DNA of 23,685 nucleotides from CAYXWM01 sp964468805 (GCA_964468805.1 CAYXWM010000047.1:1-23685), one strand, 5' to 3'. Shown: positions 1 through 7,655, numbered from the stretch's first letter. The notes: a model not told the origin generated them from the letters alone. Translations and numbers: made by a program.

Positions 1-54
1 GCTCACCACTACGAATATACGCTTTTGTTACTACTTAACTCGAAATTAAGTATA
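1..54 (-). repeat. 54-bp inverted repeat, left copy (half of a palindromic repeat)
   Basis: The reverse complement of this stretch matches 1724-1777 at 52 of 54 positions. The two copies lie in inverted orientation either side of the sleC gene, with their TATACTTAATT ends facing inward. The same sequence family forms the left half of the palindromic elements at 1528-1646 and 3443-3535. The window starts exactly at the outer end of the match, so the element may continue upstream. Confidence 0.85.
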
Positions 55-58
55 TTTT

Positions 59-78
59 AAAATGGAATCATTATAGTT
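59..78 (-). repeat. Solo terminal repeat matching the MITE at 1426-1531
   Basis: The reverse complement of these roughly 20 bases is the same as the left end of the hairpin MITE near 1426-1445 (TATAATGATTCCATTTTAAA). It gives a second, inner inverted pair around sleC. It may be a remnant end of a MITE whose remainder was lost. Confidence 0.6.
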
Positions 79-83
79 ATGAA

Positions 84-114
84 AAAAGAGCAACCGTACA
101 ATGGTTGCTCTTTT
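84..114. terminator. Bidirectional intrinsic terminator after sleC
   Basis: A perfect 12-bp stem (AAAAGAGCAACC at 84-95 paired with GGTTGCTCTTTT at 103-114) encloses a 7-base loop. It carries A/T runs on both sides and begins four bases beyond the sleC stop codon. Confidence 0.85.
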
Positions 115-117
115 GAT

Positions 118-1383
118 TTACGCCAGCTTTGCAACTGCAACATAAACATCCGATATTTTATACCAAGTGGAAAAGCCGACAATCCCGTCTGAACTTAGGT
201 TGAAAATTTCTTGGAAAGTCTCAACGGCAACTCTAGTTTCCTGTCCGAATACGCCGTCAACCTTTACTTTTTTAATGGCAGGATAGTTTTTGGCAATGGT
301 ATTCAGTTGTTCTTGAATAGTTCTCACGTCTTTTCCGGTAGATCCCACTTGCAAGGGTTTACCCGGATAAGATGAAGGTATGCCGGATACCTTTTCTGCT
401 TGTTGCAGGTAAATATCAGAGCCGTAATAGCGTTTTAAAATGTCTGTGTAATTATAGCCTTGGTCGCCCAGGTCTTTTGAACCCCATTGGCTCATCCAAG
501 GACAGGTGGTTTTTATGCCGTCGCAGTATTGTGTCAAAAGAGGTTGTCGAATATTAGGTCTTGTAATGTAAGTAGTAAAGATTTCATCCACAACAGTTGA
601 AATTTCTTGGAATATGTTTCTGCCGTAGGTAAACTTATGATCGAATTGGGTTGTGGCAGTTATGGTAAAGTTTTTGCCCTTGTTCCTGTACCATTCCGTG
701 AAAACACGGTTAAGAGTAAAAGAAATAATGGCGAGGACGTTGGCTGTTATGGTATTTTTCGGCCAAGTAGGGTAGATTTCACAGGAGGCAACGTTTTTTA
801 TATAGTCGGCAAATTTTACATAATAATTCTTTGCTGAAGCATTATCCGGCAACCCGTCATGAACCACTATAAATTCGGGAATAACCGGCTTGTCAAGTAC
901 AACAAACCCCGTTTCCGGACCCAAGGGTTTTACTTCTTCTTCGGGGATTTTCGGAGGGTAAGTTGCCCAGAGAGTATTTTGTTGGATAACAATTAAGTTT
1001 TGTTGACGGGTTAACTGTTGCCGGGGTGTTAGAAATATTTGTTGATTGGCTAAGGTTTCGGCATAAAGGTCTATGCCTTGGATAAGCAACGGTTCATAAT
1101 CCGGATTGTTAACTTCTATGGAATAATCGGCGAAGGGTTTATTTTCGGAGGGTGCTTGGGTGTATTCTATAGGTGGCGTATCCAAGACTATGGTAGCTGT
1201 CTTTCCCGAATCATTGGTAGTCAGTTCCTCCAAAACCTTTTCTTCGCCCAAGCGTCTTACTCTCACGGTTACATCTTGCAAAGGCTTACCGACAGTTTCG
1301 TCATAAACGTTAACCTCCAGCCGACCGTGGTCCGTAAAATCCGGCTCATACTCACCGACTTGCATTATATGCGGTTTTGCCAT
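118..1383 (-). CDS. sleC: Spore cortex-lytic enzyme SleC (SpoIID-like fold plus peptidoglycan-binding domain)
   Basis: This 421-residue protein has the full architecture of clostridial SleC, the zymogen that degrades spore cortex during germination. Residues about 18-120 form the N-terminal prepro/carboxypeptidase-regulatory-like beta domain. Residues about 165-325 match the SpoIID-like lytic transglycosylase domain, with NVASCEIYPTW placing the likely catalytic Glu at 202 and a conserved CDGIKTTCPWMSQWG stretch around 287-301. Residues about 340-415 are a PG_binding_1 domain. In characterised clostridia SleC is activated by Csp proteases; none is encoded here. The start is supported by GGAGG before ATG. 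The gene stands alone with its own terminator. Nested inverted repeats bracket the transcription unit. Family identification is from recalled homology; sporulation control is inferred, since I could not identify a convincing sporulation sigma promoter. Confidence 0.9.
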   Translation of the reverse strand: MAKPHIMQVGEYEPDFTDHGRLEVNVYDETVGKPLQDVTVRVRRLGEEKVLEELTTNDSGKTATIVLDTPPIEYTQAPSENKPFADYSIEVNNPDYEPLLIQGIDLYAETLANQQIFLTPRQQLTRQQNLIVIQQNTLWATYPPKIPEEEVKPLGPETGFVVLDKPVIPEFIVVHDGLPDNASAKNYYVKFADYIKNVASCEIYPTWPKNTITANVLAIISFTLNRVFTEWYRNKGKNFTITATTQFDHKFTYGRNIFQEISTVVDEIFTTYITRPNIRQPLLTQYCDGIKTTCPWMSQWGSKDLGDQGYNYTDILKRYYGSDIYLQQAEKVSGIPSSYPGKPLQVGSTGKDVRTIQEQLNTIAKNYPAIKKVKVDGVFGQETRVAVETFQEIFNLSSDGIVGFSTWYKISDVYVAVAKLA

Positions 1384-1429
1384 ACTTTAACCTCCATTCA
1401 TACCTACATAACGGTGTATAAAGATATAT

Positions 1430-1531
1430 AATGATTCCATTTTAAACAGAGGACAAAAATAATTGAATTTTTCCAACGGTTCAAGGAAAAAACGATTATT
1501 TTTGTCCCTCATCTTATATGGAATTAGTATA
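1430..1531. mobile_element. Hairpin MITE, family 1, copy 1
   Basis: The core is a long imperfect hairpin: 1451-1474 (GGACAAAAATAATTG...) pairs with 1485-1507 around the loop AACGGTTCAA. Outer ends are inverted as well (ATTCCAT at 1434-1440 with ATGGAAT at 1518-1524) and finish in TA-rich sequence. A second copy at 9015-9118 shares the core, loop and ends almost base for base. It has no coding capacity. A non-autonomous element is the simplest reading. Confidence 0.7.
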
Positions 1532-1646
1532 CTTAATTGCCGGTAAAGAAGTAACGAAAGCATAAATTCGCAGCAGATAGCAAACGCAATAGCGAACCGT
1601 TTACGAAGAATAGCTTTTGTTAGCGTTCCTTATGCAATTAAATATA
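1528..1646. repeat. Palindromic repeat, family 2, full copy
   Basis: It begins TATACTTAATT and ends in AATTAAATATA. The two halves are imperfect inverted copies. The right half (AGCGAACC.TTTACGAAGAATAGC) is shared with 3481-3513, and the left half with 1-54 and 1724-1777. Its first bases overlap the last bases of the neighbouring hairpin MITE, as if one element had inserted at the TA-rich end of the other. Confidence 0.65.
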
Positions 1647-1723
1647 ACGACATACAAAAACGATTAATATAAGTTATGCAAATTCAAAATAGATGTTTAA
1701 TGTTTTTTACGGTATCACTAATC

Positions 1724-1777
1724 TATACTTAATTTTGAGTTAAGCAGTAACAAAAGCGTATATTCGTAGTGGTGAGC
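1724..1777 (+). repeat. 54-bp inverted repeat, right copy (half of family 2 element)
   Basis: It matches the reverse complement of 1-54 with only two differences, much closer than either is to the family members at 1528 or 3443. The palindromic partner half is not seen immediately downstream, so this is a half element. Confidence 0.85.
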
Positions 1778-1822
1778 GACCGGTGTTTTTTTCATAAAGT
1801 ATAATGCCGGTTAACCGGTAAC

Positions 1823-1857
1823 AAAAAAAGACCTTGAGCATAAGTTTACTCAAAGTC
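1823..1857 (-). terminator. Intrinsic terminator of the desulfurase transcript
   Basis: Read on the minus strand, GACTTTGAG and CTCAAGGTC form a hairpin (1830-1857) followed by seven T residues (1829-1823). The hairpin overlaps the last codons and stop of the desulfurase gene. Confidence 0.75.
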
Positions 1858-2977
1858 TCGGTAGGTTTTCTTTTAAGACATCCAAACAGTATTGGATTTC
1901 ATCTTCTGTATTTAATTGTGAAAAACTGAATCTCACGGCAGTTATTGCGGATTTATCGTCAATTCCGTAGCTTTTTAAAATTGGGCTTACTGATTTTTTT
2001 GAGCCGCAGGCAGAGCCTGTGGAACAGAAAATGCCCTTGGATTCCAGTAAATTAACCAATATGGGGGCATTAACCTTATTGAAACTTAGGTTTAAAATAT
2101 AGGGCGATGCGTTTTCCGGGTCACCGTTTATGGTGATAAAGGGAAAAGTATCAGTTAATTTAGCCAGTTTTGATTTCAGCGAAGAAACATGGCGGTAATT
2201 TTCTTCTATTCTATGGTAATTCATTTTAGCTGCTTCTGCAAAGCTAACCACGCCGGGAACATTTTCTGTACCGGGGCGTAACCCGGTTTGCTGCCCGCCG
2301 CCGTAAAATAAAGGGAGCAGGTAAAAGTCCTTTTTTACAAACAAGGCTCCAACACCTTTAAAAGCGTGAATTTTATGAGCGGAAACAGAATAGCAATCGA
2401 CATTTTTTAGGTTAATTTTTATTTTTCCGAAGGCTTGAACCCCGTCAACATGTACACAGGTATTGGAATTAAGGCGTTTAACCGTCTCTGCAATTTCACT
2501 AATATTTTGAACGGTTCCTGTTTCACTGTTCACATGATGTATGCTTACCAGAGCAGTGTTGGCAGTAACGCAGTCTTTAAGTTGGTTTATGTCTGCGTAA
2601 CCAAATTTATCTACATTCAAGTAGGTAACGTCAAAACCTTCTTTGGATAAATACTTAAACACTTCGGTTACCGAAGAATGCTCGGCGTTTGTTGTAATAA
2701 TATGATTTGCCCTTTTTTTTCTTGATAAAGCGGTACCGAGTATAGCCATATTATTAGACTCGGTACCGCCGGAAGTATAGATTATATTATAATTATCAGC
2801 ATTGAGCAGTTGCTTTAAAATATCCGCAGAGTTCTTTAAGGCTCTTTCCGCTTCAAGACCTAATTTATGAGGAGAAGAAGGGTTTGCGTATAACTCGGAA
2901 TAAAGCTTTCCGGAATTTTCGATTAAGCTTGAAAAAGGAGGAGTTGATGCGGCGTTGTCAAAATAAACGGTTTTCAT
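1850..2977 (-). CDS. Cysteine desulfurase (NifS/IscS family)
   Basis: This class V aminotransferase-fold enzyme of 375 residues removes sulfur from cysteine for Fe-S clusters or tRNA thiolation. The expected motifs are present: FDNAAST at 6-12, TSGGTESNN at 68-76, a His in the NAEHSS segment (H100), the PLP-binding Lys in SVSAHK (K202), the RPGTEN loop at 234-239 and the persulfide-forming Cys in STGSACG (C324). The catalytic loop lacks a long insertion, and the overall form resembles the NifS-like desulfurases of clostridia that often pair with ThiI; no thiI, iscU or iscR lies in the window. Its ATG overlaps the stop of the upstream receiver-domain gene in an ATGA arrangement, which implies translational coupling. 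Which sulfur pathway it serves cannot be told from sequence alone. Confidence 0.92.
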   Translation of the reverse strand: MKTVYFDNAASTPPFSSLIENSGKLYSELYANPSSPHKLGLEAERALKNSADILKQLLNADNYNIIYTSGGTESNNMAILGTALSRKKRANHIITTNAEHSSVTEVFKYLSKEGFDVTYLNVDKFGYADINQLKDCVTANTALVSIHHVNSETGTVQNISEIAETVKRLNSNTCVHVDGVQAFGKIKINLKNVDCYSVSAHKIHAFKGVGALFVKKDFYLLPLFYGGGQQTGLRPGTENVPGVVSFAEAAKMNYHRIEENYRHVSSLKSKLAKLTDTFPFITINGDPENASPYILNLSFNKVNAPILVNLLESKGIFCSTGSACGSKKSVSPILKSYGIDDKSAITAVRFSFSQLNTEDEIQYCLDVLKENLPRL

Positions 2978-3351
2978 ACGATACTTCTCACGTTATTTAG
3001 CACCTCAAGTATTTTATCATGTTTATAAGGCTTCATAATAACATCGTCAAAACCCAAGTTGTAGGCTATGGAGGGATTTTTTGCGGAAATAACGTCCAAA
3101 ACCATTACGATTTTTACGAAGGGGTCTAAATTTTTTAGTTCTTTGATAATATCGGCAACAGACATGGTACCGGCTACGCCGGCTTCCAACATAACTATAT
3201 TCGGGTTGACTTCATCAAACATAATTAATGCAGCAAGAGCAGAATCAGCCTCTCCTACCACTTCAAAATTTTCACTGCTTTCTATAATCCTCCTCAGCAA
3301 AATTCGTGCTGCCAAGGAATCGTCTACGATAAATATTTTGGACTTGTCCAT
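2974..3351 (-). CDS. Degenerate single-domain response regulator (CheY-like, Glu at the phosphorylation site)
   Basis: This 125-residue protein consists only of a receiver domain. The acidic pair (D10, D11) and the conserved Lys (K107, in IMKPY) are present. The position that normally holds the phospho-accepting Asp after the third strand reads VMLEAG, giving Glu at residue 56 (codon GAA). The usual switch Thr/Ser corresponds to Leu 85. It may therefore be a pseudo-receiver locked in one state or acting by protein contact. It has no output domain, and no histidine kinase is nearby. GGGAGTGAG precedes the ATG. It overlaps the desulfurase gene by 4 bases and is likely co-transcribed with it. 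Confidence 0.85.
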   Translation of the reverse strand: MDKSKIFIVDDSLAARILLRRIIESSENFEVVGEADSALAALIMFDEVNPNIVMLEAGVAGTMSVADIIKELKNLDPFVKIVMVLDVISAKNPSIAYNLGFDDVIMKPYKHDKILEVLNNVRSIV

Positions 3352-3442
3352 TTTCTCACTCCCGATTTTATATCAAACAAAATGTTATGTTGTATTGCTG
3401 AAACAACTGTTTTCACATAGAAAGCCTTGCCACCTGCAGGTG

Positions 3443-3535
3443 TATACTTAATTTCCGGTTAAGTAGCATAAAAACGCAAGAGCGAACCTTTTACGAAGAA
3501 TAGCTTTTGTTGCTATTTCTTATTAATTAAGTGTA
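3443..3535. repeat. Palindromic repeat, family 2, short full copy
   Basis: It starts TATACTTAATT and ends AATTAAGTGTA. Its two halves are imperfect inverted copies and align with the element at 1528-1646, sharing the internal AGCGAACC.TTTACGAAGAATAGC block. It lies between the receiver gene start and the rsmE stop and could fold as a transcript-ending hairpin for rsmE, though it has no clear T run. Confidence 0.65.
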
Positions 3536-3564
3536 AACAATTGTTTATTTAAATCAATAGCATT

Positions 3565-4284
3565 TTAAAAATCCGAGTTAAAAAAAAGTAATATTATCAA
3601 TGCGGTAAAGCCCGCAGTTTCCGTTCTAAGGATACGATTACCCAAAGAGACTGTTTTTAAACCCTTTTCCATACAATATTCCGCTTCAGCTCCGGAGAAT
3701 CCTCCTTCAGGACCCACAAATATACCGATTTCCTTTGCGGTATTCTCCAAAAGAACTTTTTTGTTTTCAGTGGGTGCATTCTCGTATAAAAAGAAGGATT
3801 GTTCCATTACTGCCATACGGTCCACCGCATCCTTGAAAGAAAGGGGTGCAGTAACCCGGGGAATAATCCCTCGTAGGCTTTGCTTGGCCGCAGCTTCACT
3901 GATTTTTGCATAGCGTTGAATTTTTGAAGCATCTACTTTCTTTACTATAGCGTGTTCGGTTATAACCGGTACTATTTCATGCACCCCAAGCTCAACGCAT
4001 TTTTGAATTATTAAGTCCAGCTTGTTTGACTTTGGCATGCCTTGAAATAAAGTAACTTTAATATTGGGTTCGTTAACACAGGGATTGGAATCTATTACGG
4101 ATAGGGTAACGCTGTCCCTGTTTATTGATTTAACAATACATTCAAAATCCGTACCTTGGCTGTCGCAAACTGTAATTCTGTCGTTTATATTGTGGCGTAA
4201 AACCTGTATATGTTTAGCGTTTTCACCTTTTAGCAAAATACTGTCTCCGGTAACGTCAGCCTTGTTGACAAAAAACTTTGGCAT
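3565..4284 (-). CDS. rsmE: 16S rRNA (uracil(1498)-N(3))-methyltransferase RsmE
   Basis: This 239-residue SPOUT-family enzyme methylates U1498 of 16S rRNA using S-adenosylmethionine. An N-terminal PUA-like domain covers about 1-70. The C-terminal knotted domain carries the diagnostic GPEGGFS at 191-197 and LGNRILRTETA at 214-224, with KSNKLDLIIQKCVELG at 85-100. Length is normal for the family. It starts 7 bases after the prmA stop, the common Firmicute gene pair, so the two are very likely one operon. Confidence 0.95.
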   Translation of the reverse strand: MPKFFVNKADVTGDSILLKGENAKHIQVLRHNINDRITVCDSQGTDFECIVKSINRDSVTLSVIDSNPCVNEPNIKVTLFQGMPKSNKLDLIIQKCVELGVHEIVPVITEHAIVKKVDASKIQRYAKISEAAAKQSLRGIIPRVTAPLSFKDAVDRMAVMEQSFFLYENAPTENKKVLLENTAKEIGIFVGPEGGFSGAEAEYCMEKGLKTVSLGNRILRTETAGFTALIILLFFNSDF

Positions 4285-4291
4285 TTAACCC

Positions 4292-5245
4292 CTACTTTTT
4301 CTTTGATATAACACAAAACCAATTATCTTTTGAGTTGATGCTTATAATTTCCAATCCCAAACCGGTAATGGCATTAACTACATCATCTATACGTTCCTCG
4401 ATTATGCCGGAGGCTATAAAAACGCCCTTGTCCGACAAACAATCCACAGCCAAATCACCCAATGCAATAATAACATCGGCAACTATATTGGCTAGAACCA
4501 AGTCGTATTTATTCTGTCGAATTTTATTGCATAACTTCTCGTCTCGCAACAAATCTCCGCAAATAACTTCATAATTATCGGGCAGAATATTGTTTAAAGC
4601 TGCGTTTTCGTAAGCTGTGGGAACAGCACCGGGGTCCAAATCCACGGCAAAAGCCGACTTGGCTCCCAGCATTTGTGCTATAACCGACAAAATGCCGCTG
4701 CCGCAACCCAAGTCCAACACGGTACAGTCCGGGGTCACGTATTCTTCCAGAGCACAAATACAAAGCTGGGTAGTTTGATGAAGGCCTGTACCGAAAACTT
4801 GACCGGGATTAATAGTGAAAACCACCTTGTCATGGGTTGATTCGTATTCTTCCCAAACCGGTTTGATTACAATTCTTTTTCCCAATTCCAGTGGCTTAAA
4901 AAACTTTTTCCAATTATTCAGCCAGGTTTCGTCGTCTACGTCAGTCAGTTCAAGTTCCGCTGATTCCAAGTAGGTTTTTAGGTCACTTACTCCGGCTTTG
5001 ATATTAAGCAGAGTTTCGTTGCCGTGTATGTTGTTGGGCAGATAAAAAGTAACAGATGGTTGACTTGTATCATTCATCAGACTTTCGTCTATATAGTCCC
5101 ACTGCTGTTTATTTTCTGACAGAAAGTTCTGCATATCTAAGCTGTCATCTATTTGCAGACCCTTAATTCCTCGGGCCAATAGCATTGCACAAACTGTATC
5201 TATATCCTCATGAGAAGTATAGATTTTTCCTTGAATCCATTCCAT
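4292..5245 (-). CDS. prmA: Ribosomal protein L11 methyltransferase PrmA
   Basis: This protein of 317 residues methylates lysines and the N-terminus of ribosomal protein L11. The N-terminal substrate-recognition domain is followed by the NPGQVFGTGLHQTT motif (146-159) and the Rossmann SAM-binding motif VLDLGCGSGILSV (176-188). An open frame extends 33 codons further upstream, but the internal ATG at 5245 is preceded by GAGAGG at a 7-base spacing, and the sequence from MEWIQ fits the family N-terminus; the upstream codons look non-coding. dnaJ, a frequent neighbour in Bacillus, is absent. Confidence 0.95.
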   Translation of the reverse strand: MEWIQGKIYTSHEDIDTVCAMLLARGIKGLQIDDSLDMQNFLSENKQQWDYIDESLMNDTSQPSVTFYLPNNIHGNETLLNIKAGVSDLKTYLESAELELTDVDDETWLNNWKKFFKPLELGKRIVIKPVWEEYESTHDKVVFTINPGQVFGTGLHQTTQLCICALEEYVTPDCTVLDLGCGSGILSVIAQMLGAKSAFAVDLDPGAVPTAYENAALNNILPDNYEVICGDLLRDEKLCNKIRQNKYDLVLANIVADVIIALGDLAVDCLSDKGVFIASGIIEERIDDVVNAITGLGLEIISINSKDNWFCVISKKK

Positions 5246-5366
5246 AAATAAGCCTCTCGTTAACAATTGGGTACTAATACGGTTTCTTGCCGAATGTATG
5301 GAAAGAAACAGTATAAGCCTAATAGTTCGGTATGTTTTGGTCAATTCTAATGCTTTACTTTACTAT

Positions 5367-5393
5367 ATTATAGCTAAATTTAATTAATTTCAA
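5367..5393 (-). promoter_or_regulatory. Possible promoter for prmA-rsmE
   Basis: On the minus strand TTGAAA (5393-5388) and a perfect TATAAT (5372-5367) are separated by only 15 bases. This is shorter than ideal, so the call is weak. It sits in the divergent gap between prmA and the brkB-like gene. Confidence 0.35.
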
Positions 5394-5420
5394 GTAAAAT
5401 ATTCTTTTGGTGGTACTTTT

Positions 5421-6245
5421 ATGAAAAAGTGGATTTTATTCATTATAAAATTAGTTAAAGAAGTACAAAAAGATGACTTAATTGCTAAGGCCAATGAATT
5501 AACTTATAAGCTCCTGTTGGCACTTTTCCCTTTTATCATTTTTCTTATGACCTTATTGGGTTTTCTTAACATAGACGGGAATCTTTTTATAAAGCAGATG
5601 TCGGAATATATGCCCAAGGAAATTATGGGATTAATAGACGTTTTTGTGGTCGAAGTAATAAACACAAGAAATGTAAGCCTGCTTTCAACAAGCTTATTTA
5701 TAAGTATTTTTGCAGCATCTTCGGGCTTCGATTCCGTAATCAGAGGTATCAACCAATGCTACGGCTGCAAGGAAACAAGGAATTATTTTCATGTTAAGCT
5801 GCTGAGTATAGTAATGGTATTTATATTTACCGCATCAATTATATTTTCATTGGTTTTAATTATTATTGACACCAATTTTATAAGCAATATAGACCCGGAA
5901 CATTTCCCTAAGCTTACTTCAACCTTTTTTGGAGTGGTGCTTCTGGCTGTTTCAATATTTGTTCTGCTGATTACGGTTATGCTTATTTACAGACTTTCCG
6001 GATGCAAAAAGATAAGGTTTAAGTCACTTTTGCCCGGTGCTCTGTTTACGGTAATAATATGGGTAATAGGTTCAAAGGGTTTTAACATATATATAGAAAA
6101 TTTCTCTCGGTTTTCTAAGGTTTACGGCAGTTTGGGTTCTATAGTTATACTGATGTTGTGGCTGAATATTATATCAATAGTCTTGCTTCTGGGCAGCGAA
6201 ATAAATGCTTTACTGGATACGGAGACTATAGAAGCCAAAACATAA
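5421..6245 (+). CDS. YihY/BrkB family inner-membrane protein
   Basis: This 274-residue integral membrane protein has about six hydrophobic segments (roughly 33-52, 85-107, 127-150, 168-193, 203-226, 238-265). It shows the family pattern: a short cationic N-terminus, an AxxLTY-like segment (NELTYKLLLALFPF), FAASSGFDSVIRGIN near 96-110, and a C-terminal LWLNIISIVLLLGSEINA. These proteins were once annotated as RNase BN, an assignment now regarded as wrong; their transport or envelope role is unresolved. GGTGG precedes the ATG by 8 bases. A strong terminator follows directly, so it is monocistronic. Confidence 0.9.
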   Translation: MKKWILFIIKLVKEVQKDDLIAKANELTYKLLLALFPFIIFLMTLLGFLNIDGNLFIKQMSEYMPKEIMGLIDVFVVEVINTRNVSLLSTSLFISIFAASSGFDSVIRGINQCYGCKETRNYFHVKLLSIVMVFIFTASIIFSLVLIIIDTNFISNIDPEHFPKLTSTFFGVVLLAVSIFVLLITVMLIYRLSGCKKIRFKSLLPGALFTVIIWVIGSKGFNIYIENFSRFSKVYGSLGSIVILMLWLNIISIVLLLGSEINALLDTETIEAKT

Positions 6246-6247
6246 AC

Positions 6248-6280
6248 AGGCGGAGATATTTTTTCTCCGCCGGATTTTTC
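6248..6280 (+). terminator. Intrinsic terminator of the brkB-like gene
   Basis: GGCGGAG and CTCCGCC form a G+C-rich stem around an A/T loop, followed by GGATTTTTCT. It begins a few bases after the stop codon. Confidence 0.85.
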
Positions 6281-6312
6281 TAATTAAGTTTATAAAGAAA
6301 AAAATTCTAAAA

Positions 6313-6999
6313 CTACGCACCCAAAACCAAATATCTCAAGATGTTGTTCTCGTGGAAGAATTTAGCTATGGTTGAGGTTTGAAGCATTTGGAATAAATTT
6401 GCCACTTCTTTGTTGGAAATAAAACAAATCATCAAAATCAGCAATATCCAAATTATAATAGTACCCTGCAAAAAACCGAATATTAAGCCTACATATTTGT
6501 TTATGGCATTAAGGATGGGCAATTTTGTAAGTATGTTAAGGCTCCTTATAACTACACGCATAACTATCATTACAAGTAAAAATACCAATACCAAGGCAAT
6601 AATATCTATGCAAATTCCAGCGATGGCGTTTACAAGATAATCCCTAATATTATCAACATTTAAAGCTCTATAATACTCCGGGTTGTTGTTGGCAAGGAGA
6701 GTGTCTGTTAAAAAGCCGGGCAAGGGCAAGGAGGTAATCATGTCGGTTTGGGCTTTTAAAGTATTCGGAGGAATTAGGCTTCCCAAATCCATACTTCTTG
6801 AAATAAAGTCCGTAATACCGGAGGAAAACCATTGCCAACTCCATAAAAATTTAGTTACAAAGGGATATAAGGCATAAGCCAAGACCAACGATAATACCCA
6901 AGAAACTAAGCCAAACAAGGAAAGAACAAATCCTCGATTAAAGGCTATAATCATGCAAATACCCAATATTGCCAAGACCGCAATGTCTAATATATTCAA
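6313..6999 (-). CDS. CvpA family membrane protein
   Basis: This 228-residue protein has four to five transmembrane segments and the CvpA-type N-terminus (NILDIAVLAILGICMIIAFNRGFVLSLFGLVSW), where a polar helix start and an Arg-Gly pair precede the second helix. CvpA homologues are linked to colicin V export and membrane resistance in enterobacteria; in clostridia the role is unknown. The start is a TTG at 6999, supported by GGAGG seven bases upstream; no nearby ATG has comparable support. It appears to be transcribed alone. Confidence 0.82.
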   Translation of the reverse strand: MNILDIAVLAILGICMIIAFNRGFVLSLFGLVSWVLSLVLAYALYPFVTKFLWSWQWFSSGITDFISRSMDLGSLIPPNTLKAQTDMITSLPLPGFLTDTLLANNNPEYYRALNVDNIRDYLVNAIAGICIDIIALVLVFLLVMIVMRVVIRSLNILTKLPILNAINKYVGLIFGFLQGTIIIWILLILMICFISNKEVANLFQMLQTSTIAKFFHENNILRYLVLGA

Positions 7000-7038
7000 T
7001 GCAACACCTCCATCAATGGGTTGTAAATCCCGGTGTAT

Positions 7039-7067
7039 AAAATATTAAAGTTGAAATAAAGTATCAA
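7039..7067 (-). promoter_or_regulatory. Possible promoter of the cvpA-like gene
   Basis: On the minus strand TTGATA (7067-7062) and TATTTT (7044-7039) are 17 bases apart, about 40 bases upstream of the TTG start. The -10 match is moderate. Confidence 0.35.
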
Positions 7068-7090
7068 AACAAAAATATTGGGGATACATT

Positions 7091-7122
7091 ACAAAAGCCA
7101 TTCCGGAAAGAGTGGCTTTTGT
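7091..7122. terminator. Terminator of the acetyltransferase/HEAT-like gene pair
   Basis: ACAAAAGCCA and TGGCTTTTGT form a 10-bp stem with loop TTCCGGAAAGAG. The T-rich stem end stands in for a T run on the minus strand. It lies six bases past the stop of the HEAT-like gene. Confidence 0.7.
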
Positions 7123-7127
7123 GTTGT

Positions 7128-7655
7128 TCATTTGCGTAGTTTTAATGCCTTTTTCAATCCTTTAATATATTGGTTCTTTACCCCGTTTTCAGTTTCTGTT
7201 TCACATATTTGAGTTAATTTATCAAAAAGAGGGCTGTTTGCAAAACAAGGCAAAACTATGATTCTTGCAAAGGCATAGGCACTTCCCCAACGGACTACGG
7301 TTCCCTCATTTGTTGTATTTTCAAGTAGCTTGCGAATAGATACATCAAGATTATTTTCGAAAAGATGTGCTACGTTACCTATAATTCTCGACGCTTCTCT
7401 TTTAAGGTTGTTTGATTTTGAGTCAATATGGGTTTCAGCAAATTGCAACCATTCAATAGTTGCAATATTTGGATCTTTTCCGGTTACTTCCTCCATTGCT
7501 TCCAAAACAGTAGCAATGCTCTTATCGTCTGAGTCAGAAGCAATTTTGATTATTTCTTCAATGCTAATCGTTCCCATTCTTAATGCTTCGGCTATTTTTA
7601 AACGCCTTTCTACAGCCTTAAGCTCTTTAGTGCATAAAATATTTGCCAAGTCCAT
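7128..7655 (-). CDS. HEAT-like helical repeat protein
   Basis: The protein is about 175 residues, all-alpha and soluble, with no signal peptide or membrane span. Segments such as LKREASRIIGNVAHLF and GTVVRWGSAYAFARIIVL have the helix-turn-helix spacing and the Arg/Ala pattern of HEAT/Armadillo repeats, suggesting a small protein-binding scaffold, possibly of the DNA-alkylation-repair-like or PBS-lyase HEAT type. The frame is open 11 codons upstream to 7688, inside the acetyltransferase gene, but GTGGAG lies six bases before the ATG at 7655, so I chose that start. It follows the acetyltransferase by 13 bases and is probably co-transcribed. Its partner and role are unknown. Confidence 0.7.
   Translation of the reverse strand: MDLANILCTKELKAVERRLKIAEALRMGTISIEEIIKIASDSDDKSIATVLEAMEEVTGKDPNIATIEWLQFAETHIDSKSNNLKREASRIIGNVAHLFENNLDVSIRKLLENTTNEGTVVRWGSAYAFARIIVLPCFANSPLFDKLTQICETETENGVKNQYIKGLKKALKLRK

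Larger units (their letters stand above)
1384..1849. other. Repeat-rich intergenic region between sleC and the cysteine desulfurase gene
   Basis: This 466-base stretch has no credible gene. It holds, in order, the sleC ribosome-binding site, a hairpin MITE, an abutting palindromic repeat of a second family, a half copy of the second family, a perfect CCGGTTAACCGG palindrome near 1807-1818, and the terminator of the downstream desulfurase gene. About 75 bases (1647-1723) show nothing recognisable. Confidence 0.7.

Noticed and set aside
1384..1440. Sporulation sigma factor promoter for sleC (CATTATA-like -10)
   Set aside because: No matching -35 at the proper distance could be found, and the candidate lies inside a repeat, so it could be chance.
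5246..5344. Upstream 33-codon extension of prmA
   Set aside because: The downstream ATG has a well-spaced ribosome-binding site and matches the family N-terminus; the extension is a translated intergenic region.
5405..5420. GGTGGTAC near the brkB-like start, reminiscent of a T-box element
   Set aside because: No stem I, specifier loop or T-box bulge sequence is present; GGTGG is simply the ribosome-binding site.
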